DNA of 63,636 nucleotides from Actinomycetes bacterium. Its GTDB lineage: Bacteria > Actinomycetota > Acidimicrobiia > Acidimicrobiales > Ilumatobacteraceae. The stretch lies in the NCBI GenBank assembly GCA_023417265.1, contig JAEZFY010000297.1, positions 1 to 63,636 on the forward strand, given 5' to 3'. Numbering within the stretch: the first letter of the stretch is position 1; each line of letters begins with the position of its first letter. A program made the translations under genes and the position numbers. Positions 16,993 through 25,885 of this stretch are shown here, piece after piece. The notes beneath the pieces are model-generated. The model was not told where the DNA came from and did not search any database. It saw only the letters and a program-made list of their open reading frames with translations.

Positions 16993-18660
16993 TCAGGCCG
17001 GCCGCAGGTCGTAGATCGACGGGAACGTCTGGGTCGTCGGTTCGGCCAGCGCGACGCGCCGGCTCGTACCGACGAGCGAGAACGACGCGGCCACCGGGGC
17101 GAACCAGGCGTTGTCGACGATCCACTGGTTGATCTGTCGGGCAGCATCCGTCTGGGCCTCGGCGTCGCCGGTTTGGAACTGGGCGATCAGTTCGTCGAGT
17201 GCCGGATCCTGGCTGCGGAACGGGTTGAACGCCGCCGCCGGCGAGACCACCTGCTGGATCGTGTCCCACGCGGTCGGCCCGCCGAGCGCGAAGTACACGG
17301 CGCCGTACTTGGCGGTCACGATGTCGCCGATCGACTGGTCGACGGTGCTCTCCTTCCAGGCGATCGTGATGCCGGCGTCGGCGAGCGCTTGCTCGAGGAA
17401 GACCCACGAGTCGCGCTGGCCGAGGTCGGGCATCTCGATCGTGACGCCGTCCGGGTAGCCGGCTTCGGTCAACAGTTCGCGGGCACGGTCGGGGTCGTAC
17501 GGGTACACGTCCTCGAGCGCCGGGTCGTAGATGCCACCCGCCATCGGCATGATCTGAACCGTCGGTTCGCCGAGCGAGTTCATGGCTTCGATCAGCAGTG
17601 GCCGGTCGAGCGCGTGATTGATTGCCTGGCGGACCCGGACGTCACCGAGCGCGGGGTTCAACTGGCCGGCACGATCGAACAGCATGAGCCCTTGGAAGCC
17701 GCCGGTGTTGACCTCTTCGATCGTCCAGCCGGCCTCGGTCGCGATCGGTTCGACTTCGAGGTTCAGCTGGGCCACGTCGACCTCGCCGGCTTTCATCGCG
17801 TTGCCCGCGGCGATCGGGTCCATCCCGGTGCGCACGACGATCGAGTCGAAGTACTGGGCGTCGGGGTTCCAGTAGTCGGCGTTGCGTTCGTACACGTAGC
17901 TCGAGCCGATGACGGTTGCGTCCGTGTCGAGCACGTACGGCCCCGATCCGACCGGTGCCGTCGCCAGATCCGGGTCATCGAGCGCCTCTCCCGAGGCGAT
18001 CAGGCCGGCCTCCTGCGAGATCGCCGTCAGCAGGCCAGGGTCGGGTGCCGCGAGCGTGATCACGACCGTCGTGGCGTCGGGTGCCTCGATGCCCGTGACG
18101 CCGGCGAGCTTCACGGCGGTCGACGCCGTGCCGTCCTTGAAGCGTTGCAGGTTGGCGACCGCGACCTCGGCGGTCAGTGCGCTGCCATCGCTGAACGTCA
18201 CGTCGTCGCGCAGCGTCAGCGTCAGCTCGGTACGGGACTCGTCATACGTCCACTCTGTGGCCAGCCACGGGATGATCTCGCCGCCGGGCCCGACGCGCAG
18301 GAGCGTGTCGTACGTCAGCTCGTAGTAGGCGGACAGCGGACCCCACATGCTCGCCGCGGGATCGAGGCTCGGCGGCGGAGCGACCGCGGCCAGGATGATC
18401 GTGCCGCCGCGGAGTTCGTCGGCGGGCGCGGTGGTGGCCGGCGCGTCGGTGCCCTCCGGCACGGTGCTGGCTGGGGCGTCTTCCGGCGGCGAGGTCGGCT
18501 CCGTGCCCGGGTCCGCCTGGGTGGTCGGGCTCGCTGTTGCCACCGGTGACGGCGATGTGCTATCGGCAGCGTCTGGCTCGTCCTTCGAACTGCACGCCAC
18601 CGCCGCGCTGGCCAAGGCCACCAACGCGACGACGCTTACGGATCGCTTCCAACGTTTCAT
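16993..18660 (-). CDS. Lipoprotein substrate-binding protein of the Dpp-type importer (SBP family 5)
   Basis: 555 residues from the ATG at 18660, preceded by GAGGGGAGAG; longer in-frame starts would run into the operator. A lipoprotein signal ends in SAAVAC|S, followed by a Ser/Thr/Pro/Ala-rich linker of about 65 residues and a family-5 binding domain (SLDPAASMWG, DDVTFSDGSALTAEVAVANL, AGSGPYVL-like and RQAINHALDRPLLIEA segments). Anchored outside the membrane, it delivers ligand to the permeases. Family 5 proteins bind peptides, nickel or oligosaccharides; context favours a glycoside. First gene of its operon, with a strong palindrome 51 bp upstream. Confidence 0.92.
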   Translation of the reverse strand: MKRWKRSVSVVALVALASAAVACSSKDEPDAADSTSPSPVATASPTTQADPGTEPTSPPEDAPASTVPEGTDAPATTAPADELRGGTIILAAVAPPPSLDPAASMWGPLSAYYELTYDTLLRVGPGGEIIPWLATEWTYDESRTELTLTLRDDVTFSDGSALTAEVAVANLQRFKDGTASTAVKLAGVTGIEAPDATTVVITLAAPDPGLLTAISQEAGLIASGEALDDPDLATAPVGSGPYVLDTDATVIGSSYVYERNADYWNPDAQYFDSIVVRTGMDPIAAGNAMKAGEVDVAQLNLEVEPIATEAGWTIEEVNTGGFQGLMLFDRAGQLNPALGDVRVRQAINHALDRPLLIEAMNSLGEPTVQIMPMAGGIYDPALEDVYPYDPDRARELLTEAGYPDGVTIEMPDLGQRDSWVFLEQALADAGITIAWKESTVDQSIGDIVTAKYGAVYFALGGPTAWDTIQQVVSPAAAFNPFRSQDPALDELIAQFQTGDAEAQTDAARQINQWIVDNAWFAPVAASFSLVGTSRRVALAEPTTQTFPSIYDLRPA

Positions 18661-18711
18661 GGGCTCTCCCCCTCTGGATGGCCGGTAGTAGCTGACGCGG
18701 ACACTAACATG

Positions 18712-18735
18712 AATTTCATCCGAATGGATGAAATT
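18712..18735. promoter_or_regulatory. Perfect 24-bp palindromic operator between divergent operons
   Basis: Ten-base arms AATTTCATCC and GGATGAAATT are separated by GAAT, with no mismatch. The site lies 51 bp upstream of the binding-protein start and 16 bp upstream of the GTG of the divergent esterase, so a bound repressor would block both promoters. An almost identical palindrome sits beside the TetR gene (24545) and a degenerate copy precedes rhaI (9670). Confidence 0.85.
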
Positions 18736-18751
18736 TGTTCTTGGAGGGATC

Positions 18752-19903
18752 GTGACGCCGCAACTCGACGACTTGAACCGCCTCATCGACGGACTGATCA
18801 GCGAGGGGCAGCTGGTCGACGCTCAGTACGCGCTCGCGCGTGGCGGCGAGGTGGTGGCTGCTGCGGCATTCGGGGAGGCGACGCTGGAGAGCAGGTTCTG
18901 CATCTTCTCGTCGACCAAGCCGGTGTTCGCCTCGCTCGTGTGGCAGCTGCTCGACGAGGGCTGCGTGCGCCTCGACACGCGGGTCGCCGACCTATGGCCC
19001 GAGTTCGGCCAACGCGGCAAGGATGCGATCACGATCGAGCACCTGCTCGTGTTCACCGCCGGGATCCCGAATGCCGGCATCTCACGCGGCGACCTCGCAA
19101 CCCGCGAGCGACGCCGGGACGTGATGGAGGCGTGGTCGCTCGAGTGGGAACCGGGCACCCGCTACGAGTACCACCCGTTCTCGGCGGGATGGGTGCTCAG
19201 CGAAGTGGTCGCCCGGCTCACCGGCACGGACCACGGGACTGCCCTGCGCGAGCGCGTGCTCGACCCGCTCGGGATCGACAGGCTCGACCTCGGAACCGCG
19301 GTCGACCAACGCGGCGACATCCGGCCGGTCCAGCTGATTCGCTCGGCACCGTTCGACCCGTTCGACGTGCTCGCCGGAGAGTCCCTCGAACCGCGCGCCG
19401 AGCGGGTCGCAGCCGGCGTGCCGTTCGACATCCTGGGATTTGCCAATGACCCGGTGGTGATCGCGGCCGGAGCTCCCGGTGCGGGCGCGATCGCCGACGC
19501 CGCATCCGTCGCCACGTTCTACCAAGCGCTGCTCCACAACCCCGGCGGTCTGTGGAGCGAGGCGATCCTGCGAGATGCCACCACCAACATCCGCAACTCG
19601 TTCCCGGACCCGCTGCGGCTCGGAGCGCCGGCCAACCGCACGATCGGTCTGATCGTGGCGACCGATGACAACCGGCGGATCTCTCGCCCCGACCTCGGGA
19701 TCGACCTGGTGATGCATCCGTTCGCGCCCACGGTGTCGCCCGCCACGTTCGGGCACGGTGGCGGCGGCGGGCAGATCGCGTTGGCGGATCCGACGACGGG
19801 GACCTCGTTCTGTTTCCTGTCGAACGCAATCGACCTCGACACGTTCGGCGCGTTCAAGAACCAGCACGACATCATCGCCACCGCGCTCGCCACGGTCCGA
19901 TGA
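18752..19903 (+). CDS. Serine hydrolase of the beta-lactamase/esterase (class C) fold
   Basis: 383 residues from the GTG at 18752 with GGAGGG just upstream; an ATG at 18728 lies inside the operator and has no ribosome-binding site. The SxxK nucleophile motif is in FCIFSSTKPVFASL (near residue 55), the Tyr motif in RYEYHPFSAGW, and the third motif as HGGGGGQ near the C-terminus, the form seen in EstB-like esterases. No signal peptide is visible. It probably cleaves an ester rather than a beta-lactam; a role in deacylating imported glycosides is inferred from context. The stop overlaps the next gene as ATGA. Confidence 0.87.
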   Translation: MTPQLDDLNRLIDGLISEGQLVDAQYALARGGEVVAAAAFGEATLESRFCIFSSTKPVFASLVWQLLDEGCVRLDTRVADLWPEFGQRGKDAITIEHLLVFTAGIPNAGISRGDLATRERRRDVMEAWSLEWEPGTRYEYHPFSAGWVLSEVVARLTGTDHGTALRERVLDPLGIDRLDLGTAVDQRGDIRPVQLIRSAPFDPFDVLAGESLEPRAERVAAGVPFDILGFANDPVVIAAGAPGAGAIADAASVATFYQALLHNPGGLWSEAILRDATTNIRNSFPDPLRLGAPANRTIGLIVATDDNRRISRPDLGIDLVMHPFAPTVSPATFGHGGGGGQIALADPTTGTSFCFLSNAIDLDTFGAFKNQHDIIATALATVR

Positions 19904-21012
19904 TCCTGCTCCTGGCCTCCGTACTCGTCGCGTGCTTCGCAGTCGGGACGTGGGCATGGAGGGCGCCGGGAATCGGGTTGGTCGGGTCGCTTGGCGGCTA
20001 CGCGCCCGGGTGGCTGGTCGTGTTCGGGGCAACGATCGTTGCGGTCGCGCTTGCGCGCGACACCTCGGCCGGTGTCGTGGCAGCGCTTCTCGGAGGCTTC
20101 ACGGTCGTGTCCGGCGTGTACTTCTCGGCCGACCAATGGCGAGTACTTCGTCGTCACGGGGTGACCACGACGCTGTGGGACTTCTTCGCTCTGCTGCCCC
20201 GGAAACGGCGCGGACCGGACGACACCGTGACGTACGGGCCGGTCGACGGGCGGTCACATCGGATGGCGATCTACCGTCCCCAGCCGGGCGAGTCACCGGC
20301 GCCGGTGGTGTTCTTCGTCCACGGCGGAGCGTGGGCGGACGGCAACGAGGCATCCGACACCGCGTTCTTGCGGCCCCTCGCCGATCGCGGCTTCCTGGTG
20401 TTCAGCGCCACGTACACGCTCGCCACCGAGGGCCTGCAGACCTGGGACATCGCCCCTCGGGAAGTCGCCGCGGCGATGACGGCCGCGTCTCAGCTCAGCG
20501 AGCAGTACGGCGGATCGCGTTCACGTTTCTACGTGGCGGGGAACTCGGCCGGTGGGCACCTGGCGACACTTGTCGCCAACCGAGTCAGTGCCGGCGACGA
20601 CTTCGGTGGCGGGTACGGCACCCTGCCGACGATCAACGCGGTGGCGGTCAACATCGCCGCCGTCGATCCCGGGCTCGACAACCCTTACTGGAAGGTCCGC
20701 GACGTCGTCCGACGGATCCGCACGACGTTCGTCGGAGGCGAGCCCGACGAGTTCCCCGACCGGTACACCCAGTTGACGTCGGCCAACTTCCTCCACCCAG
20801 CCGCGCCACCCACCCTGCTGACCTACGGACCGAACGACTGGCTGGTGCCCAGCGAAGGCACGCTCGACTACGCCCGACGCGCTGAACAACTCGACGTCGG
20901 GGTGAGGATCGTGGCCATCCCGTGGACTGGACACCTCATCGGTCTCAGCGGCGCCGCTCGACGCGCGATCATCCAACTCACCGCCGAATGGTTCGACGAC
21001 CACTCGACGTGA
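19900..21012 (+). CDS. Membrane-anchored alpha/beta hydrolase (esterase-like)
   Basis: 370 residues. Three N-terminal hydrophobic segments (MILLLASVLVACFAVGTWAW, then two to residue 75) precede an alpha/beta hydrolase domain. FFVHGGAWADG (oxyanion loop), VAGNSAGGHLA (nucleophile elbow, GNSAG), a late acidic residue in YGPNDWLVP and His in WTGHLIG are visible. The architecture parallels the hydrolase at 2675. It overlaps the upstream esterase gene by 4 bp, forming a two-gene operon divergent from the transporter. Confidence 0.85.
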   Translation: MILLLASVLVACFAVGTWAWRAPGIGLVGSLGGYAPGWLVVFGATIVAVALARDTSAGVVAALLGGFTVVSGVYFSADQWRVLRRHGVTTTLWDFFALLPRKRRGPDDTVTYGPVDGRSHRMAIYRPQPGESPAPVVFFVHGGAWADGNEASDTAFLRPLADRGFLVFSATYTLATEGLQTWDIAPREVAAAMTAASQLSEQYGGSRSRFYVAGNSAGGHLATLVANRVSAGDDFGGGYGTLPTINAVAVNIAAVDPGLDNPYWKVRDVVRRIRTTFVGGEPDEFPDRYTQLTSANFLHPAAPPTLLTYGPNDWLVPSEGTLDYARRAEQLDVGVRIVAIPWTGHLIGLSGAARRAIIQLTAEWFDDHST

Positions 21013-21030
21013 CGCCACGCCCCGCGAAGG

Positions 21031-22137
21031 TCAGACGTCGTCAAACTCGTCCGGCGACCACTCGTCCCGCCACTCGATAACCGGCATCTCTCCGTCGAAC
21101 CGGATCGGCAGCCACACGTAGTCCGCGATCGACGTGTCGGCAGCGGCGACGACCTCCAAGGCGGCCGGCTCGATGATCGGCTCGTGTACGACTTCGGGTC
21201 CGTGGTTGCCGTGCGGGTCGGCGAGGCGGGCGACGTGGTCGGACACGGCGCGCATGTGCGCGCCGGTCGCGAACGATTCACCTGCCGCGGCCGGGAGCCC
21301 AGGCAGCCACCGGTCGGCGAGCGCGACGTACAGGTCGCGTTTGGTGGGGTGCCGGAACACCGAGCTGATCTGAGAGTTGAACGACGTCGCGCTCGAATCG
21401 GTCGGGTGCGGATCGCCGAGCAGCGTCCAGGGGCCGTGGTAGGTGTCGGCGAGGGCGACCTCGGACGGGTTCGGGTGGTACCCGGTGGTTCCCGACGTGA
21501 TCAAGTAGTGCCGCCCTCGGCGCGTAAAGTACGCGAGGGCCTCGCGGACGTACGGCGGGCAGCCCCGCGGAAAGTGCGTCGAGTAGTAGCCGGTGAGATC
21601 GGTGCCATCAGGGGTGAGGTCGGCGCAAATCAACTCGCTGTGGACGCGTTCGAAGTACATGTAGGTCTTGCCGTCGCGCGGGTCGACGACGAGGTCGAAG
21701 TCGCCGCCGCTCATGCCGAGCGGGTGCAGGCCGGTGCGAACGACTGTGTACGGCCCGAGCAGGTCGGGCGCTGTCAGGACCGTCGACGTCTGCGTGCCGT
21801 CCGGATGCATCACCTTGAGCCAGCACACAAACTGGCCGGTCTGTGGCGAGCGGATGATGTGCGGTCGGTCGACCATCTGGGCGGGGTGCAACGGAGACGC
21901 CGGTTCGTCCGGGGTCGGTTCGATGATCAGTCCGAGATCGTCCCAGTGGCACAGGTCGGTCGACCGGTAGCAGCGCACGCCCCAGTGCCAGATCCCGCTG
22001 CCGGGGGTAGTGCGTTCCTTGTTCTCGCCGTACCAGTAGAACGCGCCTTCGTGGGCGAGTACGGATCCGCCGTGGGCTTGGATGCGGTTGCCGCCGGTGT
22101 CGTGCCACGGTTCACCGGGCCGGATCGTGGGCCTCAC
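21031..22137 (-). CDS. GH43-like glycoside hydrolase (five-bladed beta-propeller)
   Basis: 368 residues. The N-terminal QAHGGSVLAHEGAFYWYGEN is the typical first blade of GH43 members of the exo-beta-1,3-galactanase-like subgroups. CYRSTDLCHWDDLG, DRPHIIRSPQTG and AMV-type second-blade motifs follow, then SGGDFDLVVDPRDGKTYMYFE. No signal peptide is visible, so a cytoplasmic role is likely. The family removes arabinose, xylose or galactose residues; the specificity here is unknown. Its start overlaps the upstream 472-residue hydrolase by 4 bp. Last gene of the third leftward operon. Confidence 0.8.
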   Translation of the reverse strand: MRPTIRPGEPWHDTGGNRIQAHGGSVLAHEGAFYWYGENKERTTPGSGIWHWGVRCYRSTDLCHWDDLGLIIEPTPDEPASPLHPAQMVDRPHIIRSPQTGQFVCWLKVMHPDGTQTSTVLTAPDLLGPYTVVRTGLHPLGMSGGDFDLVVDPRDGKTYMYFERVHSELICADLTPDGTDLTGYYSTHFPRGCPPYVREALAYFTRRGRHYLITSGTTGYHPNPSEVALADTYHGPWTLLGDPHPTDSSATSFNSQISSVFRHPTKRDLYVALADRWLPGLPAAAGESFATGAHMRAVSDHVARLADPHGNHGPEVVHEPIIEPAALEVVAAADTSIADYVWLPIRFDGEMPVIEWRDEWSPDEFDDV

Positions 22138-23552
22138 GGCTCAGGCCGCGGGTCGCTGGCGCTCGCGGTGAGCTCGGCGACGAGGTCGCCGGGGAGAACC
22201 TGGCGGGTTGTCGGGCGCAGCCGATACAGCTCGGTGAAGCGATCGGCGTGTGCTGGCGAGCTCCGGCAGTAGAGGCGCAGGCCGCGCTCGACATCTGCTC
22301 GCTCGGCGGGCGGTCGGTCGAGGTGGTGATACCCAGCGGCCAGCCACTCGGTGCCGGACCACCGGTGGAGCAGCTGATCGAGCTTGGTGCCGGTGAGCTG
22401 GTCGACAGCGATGCCTGCTTCCAGCTGATGGTCGATGAATGCCTCGAAGTCGGGGTCGAACGCGTGCCGCGTATGTCCGATTCCCATCACGGTCGGGCCT
22501 TCGTCGACCACCGTGATCAGCCACTGCTGACCGGCGTCGGTTGCGGCGGGGATCGCCAGTGGCGTCTGCGGCGTCGCCATCGTCAGGTCGAGCTGATCCA
22601 TGCGCGCTTCTTTCGCGCCCTCGGGTGGCGCCACGACGCGCACGTCGGCGCGGGCACCGAGCACATCGATCAGCCGGACCGCGGCGGTCGGATCGCTCGT
22701 CAGTTCGGCGACCGACATCACCACCTGTTCCGGAAGACCCGACAACGCTGCCGTAGCGACGTCCTCGCCGACCTGATCGATCGGGACCAAGAAGTCAGCA
22801 GTACTGAAGCATGCGGCGACGGGACCCGTGATCCGGTCGACGTGCGCGACCGGTGAGTGCTCATACCAAGCCGGTGCCGAGATGTCGCGGCCGTACGCGC
22901 GCACCCAGCCCTGTTCGGCGATGTCGACGAAGCCGGCCATCAACAGGGCCATCAATGGATACTCCGCAGGGGGATCCGCGAGGATCCTCGGGCAATTGTC
23001 CAAGCAGTACGCACCCTCGTACGCGAGGTTGACGACGGGCACGTTGGCCGCCACGACCGGAGTAGGGAACGCCTCGGCGGCCACCAGCAGTGCGGCGTAG
23101 CCGCCGGCGCTCCCGCCTCCGTACACGACGCTCGCGGGGTCGACGAAGCGGGCGCCACGCACGAGATGGGCCAGCACGTAGTCGGTGTTCGGCCCCCGAC
23201 ACAGCGGGTTCGCGTGCGGGAACACCGCGCCAGCTTGCGGCTCGACCGACGTGACGACGATCCGTCCGCGCCGGAGATGCCGCGGCACGTGAGCGCTGTC
23301 GAGTTGGTAGCCGCAGTTGAACCAAACCGGACGACGGCCACCCCCCTCCGCCAGCCCCGCCGGTAGGTAGATGAGTGCCGATGCCCGGTACGGATCACCG
23401 CGCAGATCCTCCGCCGTGAAGCGCAGCGTGACCACACCGACCGGCTCGCCGCCGACCTGCTCTTCGACGACCTCGACATCGACGATGCGACCCGCCGGGT
23501 CGTCGAAGGCCCCGTCGACGACGGCCGACCATCGCACGTGGTCCGGCGCCAT
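22134..23552 (-). CDS. Alpha/beta hydrolase family protein of unknown substrate
   Basis: 472 residues from the ATG at 23552, which overlaps the upstream stop as ATGA; an in-frame start at 23588 would overlap the upstream gene further. An oxyanion-type strand PVWFNCGYQLDSA and the nucleophile elbow VVYGGGSAGGYAALL identify an alpha/beta hydrolase; ACFSTADFLVPIDQVG probably carries the acid residue. I do not recognise the subfamily, and the C-terminal 150 residues have no motif I can name. Position between an HSL-type esterase and a GH43-like gene suggests a carbohydrate-ester or related substrate. Confidence 0.75.
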   Translation of the reverse strand: MAPDHVRWSAVVDGAFDDPAGRIVDVEVVEEQVGGEPVGVVTLRFTAEDLRGDPYRASALIYLPAGLAEGGGRRPVWFNCGYQLDSAHVPRHLRRGRIVVTSVEPQAGAVFPHANPLCRGPNTDYVLAHLVRGARFVDPASVVYGGGSAGGYAALLVAAEAFPTPVVAANVPVVNLAYEGAYCLDNCPRILADPPAEYPLMALLMAGFVDIAEQGWVRAYGRDISAPAWYEHSPVAHVDRITGPVAACFSTADFLVPIDQVGEDVATAALSGLPEQVVMSVAELTSDPTAAVRLIDVLGARADVRVVAPPEGAKEARMDQLDLTMATPQTPLAIPAATDAGQQWLITVVDEGPTVMGIGHTRHAFDPDFEAFIDHQLEAGIAVDQLTGTKLDQLLHRWSGTEWLAAGYHHLDRPPAERADVERGLRLYCRSSPAHADRFTELYRLRPTTRQVLPGDLVAELTASASDPRPEP

Positions 23553-24526
23553 CACGCCTCCGTGCCGGCAGTCCGATCGAGCAGCCACGCCGCCAGGTCG
23601 GCGTAGCTCTGTTGCGCGGCCGGCAACCAGGGCGAGTTCAGGTGCCCGTGCAACACGTCACGGGCGAGCCTCACATCGACGTCGACGCCAGCCTGCTTCA
23701 GCGCCAGCGCAAACTGTTCGCCCGACGACCGGAGGCCGTCGTACTCACAGTTGATGATCAGTGTGGGCGGCAAGCCAGCCAACGTGGCGATCCCCGGCAT
23801 GGCGTACCCATCGGCATCCGCCGCCGGGGCACCGAGATAGTTCTCGACCACCGCCGAGTAGATCGGCTCGGCAAACGCGGCCGCGGGTGGCAGCTCCACG
23901 AGCTTGGCGGCCAGTTCGTCGGAGGGCGACGGCAGCGTCGGATGGACCGCCGGATAGGCGAGCGCCAGGCCGGCGAGCGCGACTCCCTCGTCCCGCAACC
24001 GCAAGCACGCACCGGCGGCCAAGTTCGCTCCGGCACTCGCACCGCCGATGACCACGCGATCGGCGCCGAGGTCACGCGAACCAGCCAACGCCCACTTGGC
24101 GGCGGCCACGACGTCGTCGTGCGGCACGGGATAGTGCACACCCTCGACGGCGAGCCGATACTCCACGCTCACCACCACAGCGCCTGCGCGCGTGCACACC
24201 TCGCGTGCCGTCGCATCGGCCTCAGGCATGTTCAGGTCGCCGCCGAGCCATGCCCCACCGTGGCACCACACGAGCAAGGGCCGGTCGACCCCACGATCGG
24301 ACGGTCGGTACACGCGCACTGCGACTTCGCCGTGCGGCCCGTCGACCTGCACGTTGTTGACGTCAACGTCGAGCGTCGCGTAGTCGCCCGCTGCCGCCTC
24401 ACCGGACAACCGCTGGAACGTCTCCGACCCGCCGGCCAGCGTGAGGACACCGGATTGCATCAACTCGCCGATGCGAGCGAAGTACCGATCCACACCAACC
24501 ACCTGCGCTTCCTGGTTGCCCTCCAC
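23552..24526 (-). CDS. Alpha/beta hydrolase, hormone-sensitive lipase type esterase
   Basis: 324 residues. The HSL-family oxyanion motif WCHGGAWLGG and nucleophile elbow IGGASAGANLA are present, with a late CEYDGLRSSGE acid region and HGHLN histidine. The family hydrolyses short-acyl esters. It is the first gene of a three-gene leftward operon and starts 19 bp from the palindrome at 24545, divergent from the TetR gene. Confidence 0.88.
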   Translation of the reverse strand: MEGNQEAQVVGVDRYFARIGELMQSGVLTLAGGSETFQRLSGEAAAGDYATLDVDVNNVQVDGPHGEVAVRVYRPSDRGVDRPLLVWCHGGAWLGGDLNMPEADATAREVCTRAGAVVVSVEYRLAVEGVHYPVPHDDVVAAAKWALAGSRDLGADRVVIGGASAGANLAAGACLRLRDEGVALAGLALAYPAVHPTLPSPSDELAAKLVELPPAAAFAEPIYSAVVENYLGAPAADADGYAMPGIATLAGLPPTLIINCEYDGLRSSGEQFALALKQAGVDVDVRLARDVLHGHLNSPWLPAAQQSYADLAAWLLDRTAGTEA

Positions 24527-24544
24527 GTCCTGAACGTATCATCA

Positions 24545-24566
24545 ATTTCATCCACTTGGATGAAAT
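24545..24566. promoter_or_regulatory. Palindromic operator between the TetR gene and the hydrolase operon
   Basis: Nine-base arms ATTTCATCC and GGATGAAAT flank ACTT, with one further matching base only on the left side (A at 24544). It lies 19 bp from the hydrolase start and about 27 bp from the regulator start. Being next to the regulator's own gene, it is the natural autoregulatory site and ties the regulator to the identical sequences at 18712 and 9670. Confidence 0.82.
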
Positions 24567-24592
24567 CTGTGGGAGACTGGCGAGATGAGAAG

Positions 24593-25258
24593 ATGGAACA
24601 CGGAGATCCACCTTCCGGCCGAGACGGAGCCCGACCAGTGACCGAGACCAGCGGCCGCCGCGGAGAATACGCGAAGTCGGAACAACGCCGTCGCGAGATC
24701 CTCGCTGCGGCCGTTGAAGTCTTCTCCGAGTCCGGCTTCCGCGACGGGGCGCTGCGCGACGTCGCAGAACGCGCCGGCATCACACACGCCGCGATCCGCT
24801 ACCACTTCCCCACCAAGGTCGATCTGCTTCAGGCCGTGCTGCGCTGGCGCGACGACCGGGCGCTCTCCACCGGCGGCGACAACCACTCCGCCGGAGTCGA
24901 CGTGCTCCACGCATGGCTCGTCGAGATCCGACGCAACAGTGAAGCGCCCGGTCTCGTGATGCTCGAGGCGACGCTCTCGGCCGAGGCAGCCACGCCGGAG
25001 CACCCTGCCTTCGAACACTTCTCGCGGCACGACCGGATCGCGTTCAAGCTGCTCCTCCGAGCCTTCGAACAGCTCGAGAAGGACGGCCAGCTCGCGCCGG
25101 GATGCACGCCGGACAGCACTGCCCGCATCGTCCTCGGAGCCACGATGGGCTTGCAGGCGTGGTGGATCCGCAACCGCACGTTCGACGTCGCCGAGGAGCT
25201 CCACCATCTCCTGCAGCGCCTCGTCACCGCCGAGATCCGCCCAGCCAACGATTCGTAA
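24593..25258 (+). CDS. TetR-family transcriptional regulator, probable regulator of the glycoside locus
   Basis: 221 residues from the ATG at 24593; a GTG at 24638 (206 residues) is an alternative start. The helix-turn-helix is clear: RRREILAAAVEVFSESGF, then LRDVAERAGITHAAIRYHF, with the usual K after it. The C-terminal ligand-binding domain (about residues 90-215) is helical and unassigned. It is transcribed away from the hydrolase operon across a palindrome that recurs at the two other divergent promoters of this locus, so it probably represses all of them until an inducer, possibly rhamnose or a rhamnoside, is present. The regulator-operator link is inference. Confidence 0.9.
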   Translation: MEHGDPPSGRDGARPVTETSGRRGEYAKSEQRRREILAAAVEVFSESGFRDGALRDVAERAGITHAAIRYHFPTKVDLLQAVLRWRDDRALSTGGDNHSAGVDVLHAWLVEIRRNSEAPGLVMLEATLSAEAATPEHPAFEHFSRHDRIAFKLLLRAFEQLEKDGQLAPGCTPDSTARIVLGATMGLQAWWIRNRTFDVAEELHHLLQRLVTAEIRPANDS

Positions 25259-25667
25259 CCCCAGCGCGAACGCGGTTCGGCCTGTTTGCAGGACCTCCGT
25301 GGTGCACTAGAAGAAGCTCCCTGAACTTCGGGTTGGTGACCCGAAGAGCCGATGGACGGTGATGTCGTACATCGTGCAACGCATTGGGCGCCTTGAAGGT
25401 CAGGTCGAACCCAGGCACCCGGCGGGGGTGTGGACGGATCGTCTCACCGTTCGGTGAGAGACCTCCGGTGTCGGGCGCGATCCCGGCAAGGACGGCGCGG
25501 AGGTCGTCGCCGCTCACCGGTCCGGACAGCCCGAGACGCTCGGCACCGACGCCCATCCACAGCCCATCGGCTTCGCCGCGGCCGGTGTAGTAGTCGTCGA
25601 GCGACTGGGCGACGCCGGAGAGCTGGTAGGCCTCCTGGCCGACGCGGAGCTTCGCGATGCTGAGCAC
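25224..25667 (-). pseudogene. Truncated MobF-type (TrwC/TraA) relaxase N-terminus
   Basis: From a GTG at 25667 the frame reads LSIAKLRVGQEAYQL, then DDYYTGRGEADGLWMGVGAE, and RRVPGFDLTFKAP. This is the N-terminal TrwC relaxase signature, normally continuing with the KSVS segment and the histidine triad. Here homology stops after APN near 25385 and the remaining codons to the stop at 25224 are unrelated. The catalytic Tyr pair region (YY) is present but the metal-binding His cluster is gone. A decayed remnant of a conjugative element; its end overlaps the TetR gene's 3' end by 35 bp, tail to tail. Confidence 0.75.
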
Positions 25668-25885
25668 CCGGCCATCGCACCGAAGCGACGTCCCACGGTT
25701 CGTCCCCGGGTTCGTCCCGGCGGCCGGGACGTGTGCACACCACGTGTGGTGATCGTCTGTGAACTCGAATCGGGCTAGTCCCTGCGGCACCGGTACGACG
25801 GTGCCGTGGCCACCGATGCCCGAGCGGTTGCTGATCGGGACGAATGGCCCTTCATAGCGGGCCGGGTCGGCGCGACGCTGAGGTC

